The position numbers were made by a program, and so were the translations under genes. 64,000 nucleotides of DNA from Shewanella oneidensis MR-1 (lineage in GTDB: Bacteria; Pseudomonadota; Gammaproteobacteria; Enterobacterales; Shewanellaceae). The notes under the pieces are model-generated. The model worked only from the letters and a program-made list of their open reading frames with translations, was not told where the DNA came from and did no database searches. Location: NCBI RefSeq assembly GCF_000146165.2, contig NC_004347.2, positions 4,015,029 to 4,079,028 of the forward strand, read 5' to 3'. Position 1 is the stretch's first letter, and each line of letters starts with the position of its first letter. Of the stretch, positions 43,875-54,032 are shown piece by piece.

Positions 43875-46067
43875 TTAGAAGTGCATATCGGCACTTAACA
43901 TTACTAAGCGTCCAGGCGCCATATTGGCAAAATGCGCGGTGTACGCTTTATCGTAATAACGCTCATCCGTCAGATTCTGCACGTTCAGGCGTAAAGTCAT
44001 GAATTCGCTAATCTTATAAGATGAGGTCAAATCAAAACGCCAGTAGGATGGAATCGACAGGGTGTTGGCCGTATTGCCATACACTTTGTCCATATAATAG
44101 GCACCTGTGCCAACCGTTAATTGCTCGGTAATATCGTAAGTTGTAAATAAGCTCAGGCTATTTTTAGCTGTATTAGGGAAGCGATTACCATTAAGCGCTG
44201 CGTTGTAACCATTGCTTTCAAGGGTCGCATCCAAATACGTATAACCACCAAAACCATGCCAATCTTCGGTAAAGTCACCAGAGAAGCCGATTTCAAAGCC
44301 TTTCACTTTTTGCTCACCGACGTTTTCCTGTGGCGCATTACGATCGCCAGAGGTTGCAACGCGGGCATTGTTTTTCTCGATTTGGAATACAGAGCCATTC
44401 AGAGATAAACGCCCCTCCCAAAGATCCCATTTAGTGCCTAACTCGTAGCTTTCGGTATCTTCTGGTTCTAAATCGGCGTTGGTACTGCCTAGGCGATCAG
44501 CCCCATCTCCGTTAGACGTGCCAGGTGGGTTAGATGATGTTCCCCACGCAGCGTAGATACTGCCATTTTCTGCTGGCTTATACAGTACCGACAATTGGTA
44601 GTTGAAGAAATCAGCATCATTACCGAATTGAGAGGTTGAGTTCTTAGCACTCGTACTGTAGTCATCCCAACGGATACCTGCGTTCACCATCCAAGCTTCA
44701 GTTAGCTCAATGGTATTGAAGCCATAAATAGAGCGGGTGTCTGTTTCTGTCACTGTCGCATCAGTGCCGAGTGCGATCTTCCCTATCCAAGGATCATGGG
44801 GATTAGGATTATCGAGCAATGTACAGTTGTAATTGGCAAGCATCGCCTCATTACAACCGCCATTACGGCCATTGCCTGTATCGACGGTATAACTCAAATT
44901 ACTGGTGTGCTCATTACTTAACTCAGTTCCCACCGCAAAACGGTTAGTGAATCCAGCCAGCGTTGCTTCACCTGACAGCTGTAATTGCGTTGCTAAGGTT
45001 TTTGTGACCGAATGGCGAGACTTAGTGTTACGCCATACATACCCCTTAGCGACGTTACCCGCCGTGTCGTCAGGGTTGGTCACAATATAGTAATTGCTGT
45101 TGCGGCTATAGATGGACGTCGAAGTAAACTGCATGTCGTTGTTAAAATCGTGGCTAATCAACACTGATGCCGTATCGTCCATCGTGTCGCGAAAATCCCG
45201 CGATAATAAGCCATAGAAATTGTCGGGATCGACATCGGCAGGTTTGCCTGTCGCCTGATCGTATGGAATACCATAATCAGGAATATCATGGTTTTCAAAA
45301 TGATAATATTCAAGGGTCACTTTAGTCGGCGTCGTTAACCCAAAGGTAACAGACGGTGCTACACCCCAACGATTACCAGTGACCTCATCGCGCCCTGGAG
45401 TGTCGGCATCGTGAGCCATCATGTTGACACGAACCGCAGCTTCATCGGTAATAACATGGTTGATATCAACATTGGCACGTTTGAGGGCATCAGTCCCCAC
45501 TGCAACATCAGCGTTAATAAAATCTTCAGCCTGAGCTTTTTTGGTCACAATGTTAATGCTACCGCCAACCGCACCACGGCCGTTGTAGACTGAGCTTGGG
45601 CCTTTCAGGACTTCAATTTGTTCAATGTTAAAGGTTTCACGGCTTTGTGAACCCACATTACGCATGCCATTGATAAAAGTGGAAGATTGAGCATCGTATC
45701 CACGAATAAAAGGTCTATCACCGTAGGGGTTCCCCCCTTCGCCAGTGCCTAAGGTAATACCAGGCGTCGCTCGCAGCGCATCAGTAAAACTCTGCGCGCC
45801 CATATCTTTGATCAAATCTTGGTTGATTACGGTAACGGTTTTCGCGGTATTGAGTAGGTCTTCGGTAAATTTACCCGATTGTACTTTACGGGTGTTATAA
45901 CCTAAGTACTCACCATTGACTTCAATATGTTCAACTTTTTTATCAACGACTTGTGCCTGCTCAGCTGCCATAGCAGGGATAGCAGAGGCTGCCATACCTA
46001 TGGTTAACGAACCTAAAACATGGGCACCAAGCGTGACCCGACCATTACGGCGTTTTGCAAATTTCAT
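43875..46067 (-). CDS. TonB-dependent siderophore receptor (Fiu/catecholate type)
   Basis: A 730-residue outer-membrane receptor. A signal peptide (ending PAMAAE) is followed by a TonB-box-like region and a plug (TVTVINQDLIKDMGAQSFTDALRATPGITLGTGEGGNPYGDRPFIRGYDAQSSTFINGMRN) and a 22-strand barrel ending LVMLSADMHF. Close resemblance to Fiu-type receptors for ferric catecholates, together with the PiuC-like gene after it, suggests catecholate uptake. The start at 46067 is preferred, as AGGA lies nine bases before it; the ATG at 46076 has no space for one. A Fur box lies upstream. Confidence 0.93.
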   Translation of the reverse strand: MKFAKRRNGRVTLGAHVLGSLTIGMAASAIPAMAAEQAQVVDKKVEHIEVNGEYLGYNTRKVQSGKFTEDLLNTAKTVTVINQDLIKDMGAQSFTDALRATPGITLGTGEGGNPYGDRPFIRGYDAQSSTFINGMRNVGSQSRETFNIEQIEVLKGPSSVYNGRGAVGGSINIVTKKAQAEDFINADVAVGTDALKRANVDINHVITDEAAVRVNMMAHDADTPGRDEVTGNRWGVAPSVTFGLTTPTKVTLEYYHFENHDIPDYGIPYDQATGKPADVDPDNFYGLLSRDFRDTMDDTASVLISHDFNNDMQFTSTSIYSRNSNYYIVTNPDDTAGNVAKGYVWRNTKSRHSVTKTLATQLQLSGEATLAGFTNRFAVGTELSNEHTSNLSYTVDTGNGRNGGCNEAMLANYNCTLLDNPNPHDPWIGKIALGTDATVTETDTRSIYGFNTIELTEAWMVNAGIRWDDYSTSAKNSTSQFGNDADFFNYQLSVLYKPAENGSIYAAWGTSSNPPGTSNGDGADRLGSTNADLEPEDTESYELGTKWDLWEGRLSLNGSVFQIEKNNARVATSGDRNAPQENVGEQKVKGFEIGFSGDFTEDWHGFGGYTYLDATLESNGYNAALNGNRFPNTAKNSLSLFTTYDITEQLTVGTGAYYMDKVYGNTANTLSIPSYWRFDLTSSYKISEFMTLRLNVQNLTDERYYDKAYTAHFANMAPGRLVMLSADMHF

Positions 46068-46624
46068 TAAAAACATTCCTGTTGCGGACTATACCCTGTA
46101 ACAGATGTCCCCCACCTGTTAATCGCCCGCTAATATATGTAAAATATTTTTTGTGATCAATAATTATTATCATTTGCATTATAATTTAATCAGCATCACT
46201 GTTTAGGCTGTGAATTGTTGGTAGGTCTTGAAGAAAAAAATGCAGTTATATTGATAGGGAATTCAAATTATTACCAATAAAAACAAAAATTTAGACAAAA
46301 ATAAATAAACTTACATTGTAAGTTGCAGCAACCATATATTTGCAGCATGACCATCCGTATCATCAACCTTTAGATGGAAATTTGTCTTCAGCCCTTAGGA
46401 GGAATGTAAAAATGCATTGTTATTTCACCATATTGAGGAGTGGCTTTGATGAAAGGACTTTTACGAAAAATAACAAGAAAATCGTGAAATTAACCTCACA
46501 CTTCCATTTGTGTCATCTAAGCTGATAGAGTGTGATTAAGATTGCTGTGGTCAAGCCACTTTTCGACTACCCTTAATTACGTAGTGACCATAAGGCTTAA
46601 GTTCATAAGAGGACACACTGAAGC
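46068..46624. promoter_or_regulatory. intergenic region between siderophore receptor and cheX
   Basis: About 550 bases without a convincing gene. It holds the Fur box (46159-46177) and a small inverted repeat AACTTAC-ATT-GTAAGTT (46308-46324) of unknown meaning. The rest is A/T-rich. Confidence 0.5.
46159..46177 (-). promoter_or_regulatory. Fur box of the siderophore receptor operon
   Basis: On the minus strand the 19 bases GCAAATGATAATAATTATT agree with the Fur consensus at 15 of 19 positions. It lies about 90 bases before the receptor start, so iron repression through Fur is expected. Confidence 0.8.
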
Positions 46625-47089
46625 ATGAACGTCAATTTTATTAATCCTTTTTTGCAGTCGCTGCTCAATGTTATTTCGACCATGGCCAGCCTAGAGCTCA
46701 CGCCAGGTAAACCCCAAATAAAAACTGACAACTTAGCCAAAGGCGATGTATCAGGTTTAATTGGTATGGTTGGGCCGCAAACCAAAGGCTCACTTTCAAT
46801 TACATTTGAGCAAAAACTCGTACTGCAAATCATGCAAAATATGCTGGGTGAGAACCCCGGTAAAATAAATGAAGAAGTGACCGATTTGGTGGGTGAAATC
46901 ACTAATATGGTTACGGGCGGCGCAAAAAATCTTTTAGGACAAAAGGGTTACGAATTCGAAATGGCGACTCCAATGGTAGTGTCAGGTCAAGGGCATACGA
47001 TTTCCCATAAAGCCAACGGCACCAAAATCATCATGCCATTTACCAGTTCGTACGGAACCGCCTTTATCGAAGTTTGCTTCGAAAGTTAA
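46625..47089 (+). CDS. cheX: CheX-family chemotaxis phosphatase
   Basis: A 154-residue CheC/CheX/FliY-fold protein. The CheX catalytic helix is visible as EEVTDLVGEITNMVTGGAKNLL (E-x2-N), with the framework MVGPQTKGSLSITFEQKLVLQIMQNMLGE before it and GTAFIEVCF at the end. It would dephosphorylate CheY-P or a CheY-like domain. No other chemotaxis gene is adjacent, though an MCP lies 25 kb away. Confidence 0.88.
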   Translation: MNVNFINPFLQSLLNVISTMASLELTPGKPQIKTDNLAKGDVSGLIGMVGPQTKGSLSITFEQKLVLQIMQNMLGENPGKINEEVTDLVGEITNMVTGGAKNLLGQKGYEFEMATPMVVSGQGHTISHKANGTKIIMPFTSSYGTAFIEVCFES

Positions 47090-47221
47090 TGAGCGCGCGC
47101 AACGCCAAGTCATAACATAGGGTTTATGTTGTACTAAAACCTCGCGTGTTGGGTAATGTTTATCAATAATGCTTGCCTAAACTCTAGCGGTGCAAATCAA
47201 TTAACCTTATGCTGAATAAAG

Positions 47222-47246
47222 AAAAACGGCGCATTTGCGCCGTTTT
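47222..47246. terminator. bidirectional terminator between cheX and alr
   Basis: AAAACGGCGC (47223-47232) pairs with GCGCCGTTTT (47237-47246) around ATTT, between convergent genes. Confidence 0.85.
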
Positions 47247-47266
47247 GTTATTCTTATAGCATCAGG

Positions 47267-48343
47267 CTATGCTAAGCAAACAGCGACTCTCGGAGTCAGC
47301 TTAGTCACTAACTCATAGGCGATAGTACCAATATGCTCAGCGACTTCTTCAACAGGTAAAGCCTGACCCCAAAGCAAAACATCATCACCGACTTGATCTG
47401 TTGCATCATGGCCTAAATCCACTGTTAACATATCCATAGATACCCGGCCAACAATCGGCACTCTGCGGCCATTTATCCATACAGGCGTGCCTTCCGGCGC
47501 ATTACGTGGATAGCCATCACCATAACCAATCGCGACAACGCCAAGACGAGTATCTTGTTTGGCGGTCCAGTAACAACCATAACCTACGGGTTGATTCGCT
47601 TTGTGCTCGCGCACCGCTATCAAACGTGAAACCAAGTTCATTGCAGGGATCAAACCATGATTTGCGCCGCAATCCCCAGTAACGGGTGACACACCATACA
47701 TCGCAATGCCTGGACGGATCCAATCACCTTGGCTCTTCGGCCAATAAAGCGCACCCGCCGAGTTCGCTAAGGTTCTAAACCCAGGTAAATCTGCAGTTAA
47801 CTGGTTAAAGGTTTGCATTTGCACTTGAGTGTAATGATTGTCGGGCTCATCGGCACAGGCAAAGTGGGTCATCAGATGGATAGGCTTGGCGACATTTTTA
47901 CAGGCCGTCAAACGCGCATAAACCGCTGAGAACTGTTCAGGCGTGACCCCTAAACGATGCATCCCCGAATCGACTTTCAACCATACTGTCACTGGTTTCG
48001 ATAGTGTCGCCTGTTCTAACATCTCGATTTGCGATTCGTGATGCACCACAGTATCAATATCGTGCTCCACCAGCAAAGGTAAGTCGGTGCTGCGAAAAAA
48101 ACCCTCAAGCAATAATAAGCGCGCCTTAACACTACCTGCGCGCAGCTCTAATGCCTCTTCCAAACGAGCTAAGCCGAAACCATCGGCATTGTTTAAGCAT
48201 TTGGCAACATTTAATAATCCATGTCCATATCCATTGGCTTTCACCACGGCCATGACTTGACTGCTGCTCGCCTGCTGGCGTAAAACGGCGAGGTTGTTTT
48301 GCAGTGCACTACTGCTAATTTCTGCTCGGGGAAAAGGTTTCAA
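47267..48343 (-). CDS. alr: alanine racemase
   Basis: A 358-residue PLP enzyme making D-alanine for peptidoglycan. PLP lysine in [11 protein letters not shown] (residue about 35), catalytic tyrosine in [13 protein letters not shown], and [11 protein letters not shown] plus [13 protein letters not shown] are all present. It follows dnaB by 76 bases in the same direction, the dnaB-alr order common in gammaproteobacteria. Confidence 0.96.
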   Translation of the reverse strand: MKPFPRAEISSSALQNNLAVLRQQASSSQVMAVVKANGYGHGLLNVAKCLNNADGFGLARLEEALELRAGSVKARLLLLEGFFRSTDLPLLVEHDIDTVVHHESQIEMLEQATLSKPVTVWLKVDSGMHRLGVTPEQFSAVYARLTACKNVAKPIHLMTHFACADEPDNHYTQVQMQTFNQLTADLPGFRTLANSAGALYWPKSQGDWIRPGIAMYGVSPVTGDCGANHGLIPAMNLVSRLIAVREHKANQPVGYGCYWTAKQDTRLGVVAIGYGDGYPRNAPEGTPVWINGRRVPIVGRVSMDMLTVDLGHDATDQVGDDVLLWGQALPVEEVAEHIGTIAYELVTKLTPRVAVCLA

Positions 48344-48419
48344 AATTTGCCTTGTCTATTTAGAAAAGTCTGGAAATACAAAGAATACATAAGCCACGCT
48401 TATCTTCTAACACCGGGAA

Positions 48420-49826
48420 TTAATCTTCTTCAAACTGAGGACCTGCATAGTTATCAAAACGGGAAAACTGGCCTTGGAATGTTAAACGCACCCGTCCAAT
48501 CGGGCCGTTACGCTGTTTACCGATAATGATTTCCGCCGTGCCCTTATCCGGAGAGTCGTTGTTATACACCTCATCACGGTAAATAAACATGATGAGATCC
48601 GCATCCTGCTCAATAGAACCCGATTCACGTAAGTCGGAGTTCACAGGGCGCTTATCGGCACGTTGTTCGAGCGAGCGGTTAAGCTGAGAAAGTGCGATAA
48701 CGGGGATCTCTAACTCTTTAGCCAATGCCTTGAGAGAGCGAGAGATTTCAGCAATTTCAAGGGTACGGTTGTCCGATAACGCCGGAACTTGCATCAGCTG
48801 TAAGTAGTCGACCATGATCATCGATAACCCGCCATGTTCACGGGCAATACGGCGAGCACGGCTGCGCACTTCGGTCGGCGTTAAGCCTGAACCGTCGTCG
48901 ATATACATCTTGCCTTGTTCGAGCATAATCCCCATGGTTGAGGATACCCGCGCCCAATCCTCATCATCGAGTTGTCCAGTACGGATTTTGGTTTGGTCAA
49001 CGCGCCCTAAAGAAGCCAACATACGCATCATAATCTGCTCTGAGGGCATCTCGAGACTGAAAATCAACACGGGCTTGTCTTCATTCATCGCCGCCTGTTC
49101 GCACAGGTTCATCGCAAAGGTCGTTTTACCCATAGACGGACGCGCTGCGACAATAATCAAGTCGCCAGATTGGAAGCCAGCCGTCATTTTATCGAGATCG
49201 CTAAAACCACTCGATACCCCAGTCACACCGTTGTGGGGGTTATTGTAGAGCTGCTCAATTTTATCGACGGTCTTTTCAAGAATGGTTTTAATGCCTTCGG
49301 GACCTTCGTTGGCATTGGTGCGCTGCTCGGCAATCTTAAAGACTTTACTCTCGGCCAAATCGAGTAAAGCGCTGGAATCGCGGCCTTCGGGATTATAACC
49401 CGCATCAGCAATCTCATGGGCGACGCGGATCATCTCGCGTACTACGGCGCGCTCACGGACAATTTCAGCATAAGAAACAATGTTGCCTGCACTCGGGGTG
49501 TTTTTGGCAATCTCACCCAAGTAGGCAAAGCCGCCCGCTTCTTCGAGTTGGTTTTCAAGTTCAAGTTGTTCGGAAACCGTAATTAAGTCGATAGGTTGGC
49601 CTGTTTCGACTAAACGGTGCATGGCGGCGAAAATCATCCGGTGCGAGCGAGAATAAAAATCCTCTTTAACTACCGTTTCGGCCACTTTATCCCAAGCGTC
49701 GGCGTCTAACATGAGGCCGCCTAATACCGATTGTTCAGCCTCAATTGAATGCGGCGGCAGCTTGAGGCTATCGACCTGCAAATCCCTTGGCTTACTCTTA
49801 GGCTTAAAAGCACCTTGTTGTGACAT
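48420..49826 (-). CDS. dnaB: replicative DNA helicase
   Basis: A 468-residue hexameric helicase of the replication fork. The N-terminal primase-interacting domain (PPHSIEAEQSVLGGLMLD) and RecA-like motor with Walker A VAARPSMGKTTFAMN, H2 MVDYLQLMQ, H3 ALSQLNRSLEQRADKRP and H4 SGSIEQDADLIMFIYRDEVYN are complete, with no intein. The start at 49826 (MSQQGAFKP) follows GGGAG; the frame runs 18 codons further upstream without support. Confidence 0.96.
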   Translation of the reverse strand: MSQQGAFKPKSKPRDLQVDSLKLPPHSIEAEQSVLGGLMLDADAWDKVAETVVKEDFYSRSHRMIFAAMHRLVETGQPIDLITVSEQLELENQLEEAGGFAYLGEIAKNTPSAGNIVSYAEIVRERAVVREMIRVAHEIADAGYNPEGRDSSALLDLAESKVFKIAEQRTNANEGPEGIKTILEKTVDKIEQLYNNPHNGVTGVSSGFSDLDKMTAGFQSGDLIIVAARPSMGKTTFAMNLCEQAAMNEDKPVLIFSLEMPSEQIMMRMLASLGRVDQTKIRTGQLDDEDWARVSSTMGIMLEQGKMYIDDGSGLTPTEVRSRARRIAREHGGLSMIMVDYLQLMQVPALSDNRTLEIAEISRSLKALAKELEIPVIALSQLNRSLEQRADKRPVNSDLRESGSIEQDADLIMFIYRDEVYNNDSPDKGTAEIIIGKQRNGPIGRVRLTFQGQFSRFDNYAGPQFEED

Positions 49827-49951
49827 TAACACTCCCGATTTCCAACAACTTAACAAAATATGATATAAAACCCGCGTCAAGCAAACAGGTGGTTTACACA
49901 GACCTGTTATCTCATTCCAACGGACACTCTAACTAAAAATAAGGAAAGAAC

Positions 49952-52150
49952 ATGCGTATTGCATTGGTTGCAGCCTTAGTACTGACCTGTGGCATAGCAA
50001 CTGCCGATGAAGGGCAATGGCAACCTTATCAAATGCCTTCTATTGCAGACAAACTCAGCGCGCGTGGAATTGATATTCCCGCAGACAAGCTGGCCGATCT
50101 CACCAGTTACCCAATGAACGCCGTTGTCGGGCTGGGCTATTGTACCGCCAGTTTTGTCTCGCCCCAAGGGCTAGTTGTGACAAACCATCATTGTGCCTAC
50201 AAGGCGATACAATATAACACTAAGAAAGAGCATAACTATCTCGAACAAGGCTTTTTAGCCACCTCAATGGATAAAGAACCGTCGGCCGGTCCCAATGAAC
50301 GTTTATACATCACCGAAGCCGTGACGGATGTCACCAGCGACGTGACAAAAGATTTAAGCCAAGATCCTTTAAAACGCTACGAAGAGATTGAGAATCACAG
50401 TAAAGCCTTAATCAAAAGCTGTGAAGCCGATGATAACTACCGCTGCAATGTCCGTAGCTTCCACAATGGACTGGAATACTACCTGATCAAACAATTGATG
50501 ATCCGCGATGTGCGCCTAGTATATGCACCGCCTGAAAGTGTTGGCGGTTATGGTGGCGATATTGATAACTATGAGTATCCACGCCACTCGGGTGATTTTG
50601 CCTTTCTACGGGCTTATGTAGGTAAAGACGGAAAACCTGCGGCTTTCAGCGAAGATAACATTCCTTATACGCCCAAAAGCTATTTAAAAGTGAATGCCGA
50701 TGGCGTGAAAGCGGGCGATGGCGTGTTTGTGGCTGGCTACCCTGGCACGACCAACCGCTATAACCTCACTAGCGAGCTTAAATTTGCTAGCGACTGGCTC
50801 TATCCAACACAGGCAAAACGTTATCAATTACAGATTGATACCATTGAAGCCATGGGGCAGAAAGATGCCGACATCGCCATTAAATATGCAGGCAATATGG
50901 CGTCGATGGCCAACCGGATGAAAAAGCTCAACGGCCTACTCGCTGGCTTTAAAGCCACGGATATCGTCGGTATTAAGCAGCAACGTGAAAATGACTTTCT
51001 GGCATGGTTAACCAAAAACCCAAACCTTAACCAGAATCTCATCAGCGAGCTTGAAGTTTTACTGGCCGAGCAGCAACTGCAAACCCAAACCAATTATTAC
51101 TTCACCAACGCCCAATCGAGCACGCTGCTCACTGCGGCCAACAACCTCTATCGCTTAGCGAAAGAAAAGCAAAAGAGCGATGCTGAGCGTGAAATCGGTT
51201 ACCAAGAACGCGACTTAGCCATGTTCAGCTCACGCTTAAAACGTATCGATTCTAGTTTTGATGTAAAAGTCGATAAAACCCTGTGGTTACAAGATTTAAA
51301 TGCTTATTTATCACAGCCAAATCGTGTTGCAGCCTTAGACAATATGCTGAATTTGAACGATAAAAACGTCAGTTTAGCGGCTAAACTCGATGGTTTATAT
51401 TCGCTGACCACTCTGACAGATCAAGCGCAACGTTTGGCTTGGATGGAAGCAGATGCCAAGGCCTTTGAAACCAGCAGCGATCCGTTTATCCGCCTTGCAG
51501 TCGCGCTGTATGACACTAATATGGCGCAGGAAAAAGCAGAAAAAATCCTTGCGGGTAAATTGTCTACCGCTCGCCCAGCCTACATGGCAGCCGTTATCGA
51601 CTACTACAAAGCCAACAACTGGCCAGTGTATCCCGACGCTAACGGTACGCTACGCATCAGCTATGGTATGGTCGATGGTTATCAATCCCGCGATGCACTA
51701 TACAAACAGCCGTTTACTCGTCTTGATGGCATAGTCGCAAAACACACAGGCGTTGAGCCCTATAATGCGCCGAAAAAACTCCTCGATGCGATTAGCGTAC
51801 AACGTTTTGGCGATCATCTGGTGAAGTCGGTTTATCAAGATCCCCGCGGCTGGATTTGCCGTCTGTTCTCTTGTTTAGATAAACCAGAAGAATTTAACTC
51901 AGTACCGGTTAACTTCTTATCGAGCGTAGATACCACAGGTGGCAACTCAGGTTCACCCGTCTTTAACGGTAAAGGAGAACTCGTTGGCCTTAACTTCGAC
52001 TCTACCTATGAAGCAATTACCAAGGATTGGTTCTTTAATCCAACCATCACTCGCGCGGTTCACGTGGATATCCGCTATATCCTATGGATGATGGATGAAG
52101 TCGACCATGCCGATAATCTGATTAAAGAACTGGATTTAGTGAGAAACTAA
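49952..52150 (+). CDS. S46 dipeptidyl-peptidase, DPP11-type
   Basis: A 732-residue exported serine peptidase removing dipeptides from peptide N-termini. Signal peptide residues 1-18, then GQWQPYQMPSI. The catalytic His is in VVTNHHC (residues 79-80), the Asp within GGDIDNYEYPRHSGDF (203-215), and the Ser in TGGNSGSPV (residue 666). Residue 684 (GLNFDSTYE), 18 positions after the catalytic Ser, is Ser. The family work on DPP7/DPP11 assigns Gly there to DPP7 and Arg/Ser to DPP11, which prefers Asp/Glu at P1. It diverges from dnaB with its own ribosome binding site (AAGGAAAG). Confidence 0.9.
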   Translation: MRIALVAALVLTCGIATADEGQWQPYQMPSIADKLSARGIDIPADKLADLTSYPMNAVVGLGYCTASFVSPQGLVVTNHHCAYKAIQYNTKKEHNYLEQGFLATSMDKEPSAGPNERLYITEAVTDVTSDVTKDLSQDPLKRYEEIENHSKALIKSCEADDNYRCNVRSFHNGLEYYLIKQLMIRDVRLVYAPPESVGGYGGDIDNYEYPRHSGDFAFLRAYVGKDGKPAAFSEDNIPYTPKSYLKVNADGVKAGDGVFVAGYPGTTNRYNLTSELKFASDWLYPTQAKRYQLQIDTIEAMGQKDADIAIKYAGNMASMANRMKKLNGLLAGFKATDIVGIKQQRENDFLAWLTKNPNLNQNLISELEVLLAEQQLQTQTNYYFTNAQSSTLLTAANNLYRLAKEKQKSDAEREIGYQERDLAMFSSRLKRIDSSFDVKVDKTLWLQDLNAYLSQPNRVAALDNMLNLNDKNVSLAAKLDGLYSLTTLTDQAQRLAWMEADAKAFETSSDPFIRLAVALYDTNMAQEKAEKILAGKLSTARPAYMAAVIDYYKANNWPVYPDANGTLRISYGMVDGYQSRDALYKQPFTRLDGIVAKHTGVEPYNAPKKLLDAISVQRFGDHLVKSVYQDPRGWICRLFSCLDKPEEFNSVPVNFLSSVDTTGGNSGSPVFNGKGELVGLNFDSTYEAITKDWFFNPTITRAVHVDIRYILWMMDEVDHADNLIKELDLVRN

Positions 52151-52237
52151 TTACCCATTAGCCTTTCGTGATGAATGATAATGGAATTAACTATGATTAA
52201 ACCATTTGATTTAATCAGTATAAATTAAGCATCTTTC

Positions 52238-52273
52238 AAAACCGTTCAAGAAATATTCCTTGGACGGTTTTTA
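52238..52273 (+). terminator. terminator of the S46 peptidase gene
   Basis: AAAACCGT-T-CAAG and CTTG-G-ACGGTTTTT form a stem with an internal mismatch and a T-run, about 90 bases past the stop. Confidence 0.75.
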
Positions 52274-52787
52274 TTTTAAGTAATTTATAAATTTGTGATG
52301 TGCCGCATTATCAATTCACCATAAACCCAATCAAAGCACCTTAATTAGCATTATTTAAAGCAAGACTAAACATGGACAATTTGTCTAACCTAAAAATAAA
52401 AACCAGTGATAAAAGCCACATTAACCAACAAATTTAAACTTAAGCCTTTAAAATACAAAAAATAGTGATAGGAAACCAATAGGTGCAACATAAACACATA
52501 AATATAAAGAGAAAAATAAAAATGCAATCAATGTAAAACCAGCAAAAAATATTATTTTCACTTTTCAAAAAACCTAAAAAATCGCTAATAAAACCATTAA
52601 AAATGCCTGCTTTATCAAAAACAATGAAACTTGATCGCCATCATGTTTTTACCACATTCAATTTCCTATTATCCCGCAGTCTAAAAATTCAAAAATTAGC
52701 TTTTGCCGCCAACATAAGCTGCTTAATAAATACATCAAATAACACTGAACACTTAATTCAGGTTGAAAATGAGGAACGCAAAATCCT
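52274..52787. promoter_or_regulatory. A/T-rich leader of the hydrogenase operon
   Basis: About 510 bases, very A/T-rich, without a convincing gene (a 62-codon frame at 52603-52791 overlaps the hydA start and has no good ribosome binding site). It contains the FNR-like site described separately. Confidence 0.5.
52631..52644 (+). promoter_or_regulatory. FNR/EtrA-like site upstream of hydA
   Basis: TTGAT-CGCC-ATCAT matches TTGAT-N4-ATCAA at 9 of 10 positions, 144 bases before the hydA start. Anaerobic induction of this hydrogenase fits its oxygen sensitivity. Confidence 0.6.
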
Positions 52788-54020
52788 ATGACAACGACAA
52801 CTTATCAACCAGGAGAAATCCAAGGGCTGATCAAGATTAATGCATCCAAATGCAAAGGATGTGATGCCTGTAAACAATTCTGCCCAACCCATGCCATTAA
52901 TGGCGCTTCGGGTGCAGTACACTCTATCGATGAAGATAAATGCTTAAGCTGCGGACAGTGTTTAATTAACTGTCCATTTAGCGCTATTGAGGAAACCCAC
53001 AGCGCACTTGAAACCGTGATTAAAAAGCTCGCTGATAAAAATACCACCGTGGTCGGGATTATCGCGCCTGCGGTACGGGTGGCGATTGGTGAAGAATTTG
53101 GCTTAGGTACAGGTGAGCTAGTAACAGGCAAACTCTACGGTGCCATGAATCAAGCTGGCTTTAAAATTTTCGACTGTAACTTCGCCGCCGATTTGACCAT
53201 TATGGAAGAAGGCAGTGAGTTTATTCATCGCCTGCACGCCAATGTAAAAGGTGAAGCTAACGCAGGCCCATTGCCGCAATTTACCTCCTGCTGCCCAGGC
53301 TGGGTACGCTACCTCGAAACCCGCTACCCTGCACTTTTACCTAACCTATCGACCGCCAAATCACCTCAGCAAATGGCAGGGACTGTCGCCAAAACCTACG
53401 GCGCCAAGGTATATCAAATGCAGCCAGAGAATATTTTCACTGTCTCTGTAATGCCTTGCACCTCGAAAAAGCTCGAAGCCTCCCGTCCCGAATTTAACTC
53501 GGCTTGGCAATATCATCAGGAACACGGCGCAAACTCGCCCTCCTACCAAGATATTGATGCCGTGCTCACCACAAGGGAAATGGCTCAGTTACTCAAACTG
53601 CTCGATATCGATCTCGCGAATACCGCGGAATATCAAGGCGATAGTTTGTTCTCTGAATACACTGGCGCGGGCACAATTTTTGGAACAACCGGCGGGGTGA
53701 TGGAAGCGGCGCTGCGTACCGCCCATAAAGTACTGACTGGAACTGAAATGGCTAAGCTGGAATTTGAACCCGTACGCGGGCTAAAAGGCGTGAAATCAGC
53801 CTCTGTCAGCCTGTTTGATACAGAGCTTAACCAAGATGTGACCGTCAATGTCGCCGTAGTGCACGACATGGGCAACAACATTGAGCCCGTACTGCGCGAT
53901 GTGATGGCTGGCACCTCTCCTTATCACTTTATTGAGGTGATGAACTGCGCTGGCGGTTGCGTCAACGGCGGAGGCCAACCTATTGAAGGTAAAGGCTCTT
54001 CATGGCTGGGTAACATTTAA
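52788..54020 (+). CDS. hydA: [FeFe] hydrogenase large subunit
   Basis: A 410-residue catalytic subunit producing or oxidising H2. The N-terminus has two [4Fe-4S] motifs: CKGCDACKQFC..P and CLSCGQCLINCP. The H-cluster is bound by three signatures: TSCCPGW, MPCTSKK, and the C-terminal MNCAGGCVNGGGQP. No Tat signal is present on this subunit, as in dimeric periplasmic enzymes where the small subunit carries it. First gene of hydA-hydB-cytochrome b, with only 12 bases before hydB. Confidence 0.97.
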   Translation: MTTTTYQPGEIQGLIKINASKCKGCDACKQFCPTHAINGASGAVHSIDEDKCLSCGQCLINCPFSAIEETHSALETVIKKLADKNTTVVGIIAPAVRVAIGEEFGLGTGELVTGKLYGAMNQAGFKIFDCNFAADLTIMEEGSEFIHRLHANVKGEANAGPLPQFTSCCPGWVRYLETRYPALLPNLSTAKSPQQMAGTVAKTYGAKVYQMQPENIFTVSVMPCTSKKLEASRPEFNSAWQYHQEHGANSPSYQDIDAVLTTREMAQLLKLLDIDLANTAEYQGDSLFSEYTGAGTIFGTTGGVMEAALRTAHKVLTGTEMAKLEFEPVRGLKGVKSASVSLFDTELNQDVTVNVAVVHDMGNNIEPVLRDVMAGTSPYHFIEVMNCAGGCVNGGGQPIEGKGSSWLGNI

Positions 54021-54032
54021 CGGGAAACAGAA

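Noticed and set aside
46340..46525. 61-residue frame between the siderophore receptor and cheX
   Set aside because: No ribosome binding site, no recognisable domain, low-complexity composition.
52603..52791. 62-residue frame before hydA
   Set aside because: It overlaps the hydA start and covers the FNR-like site; no convincing ribosome binding site.
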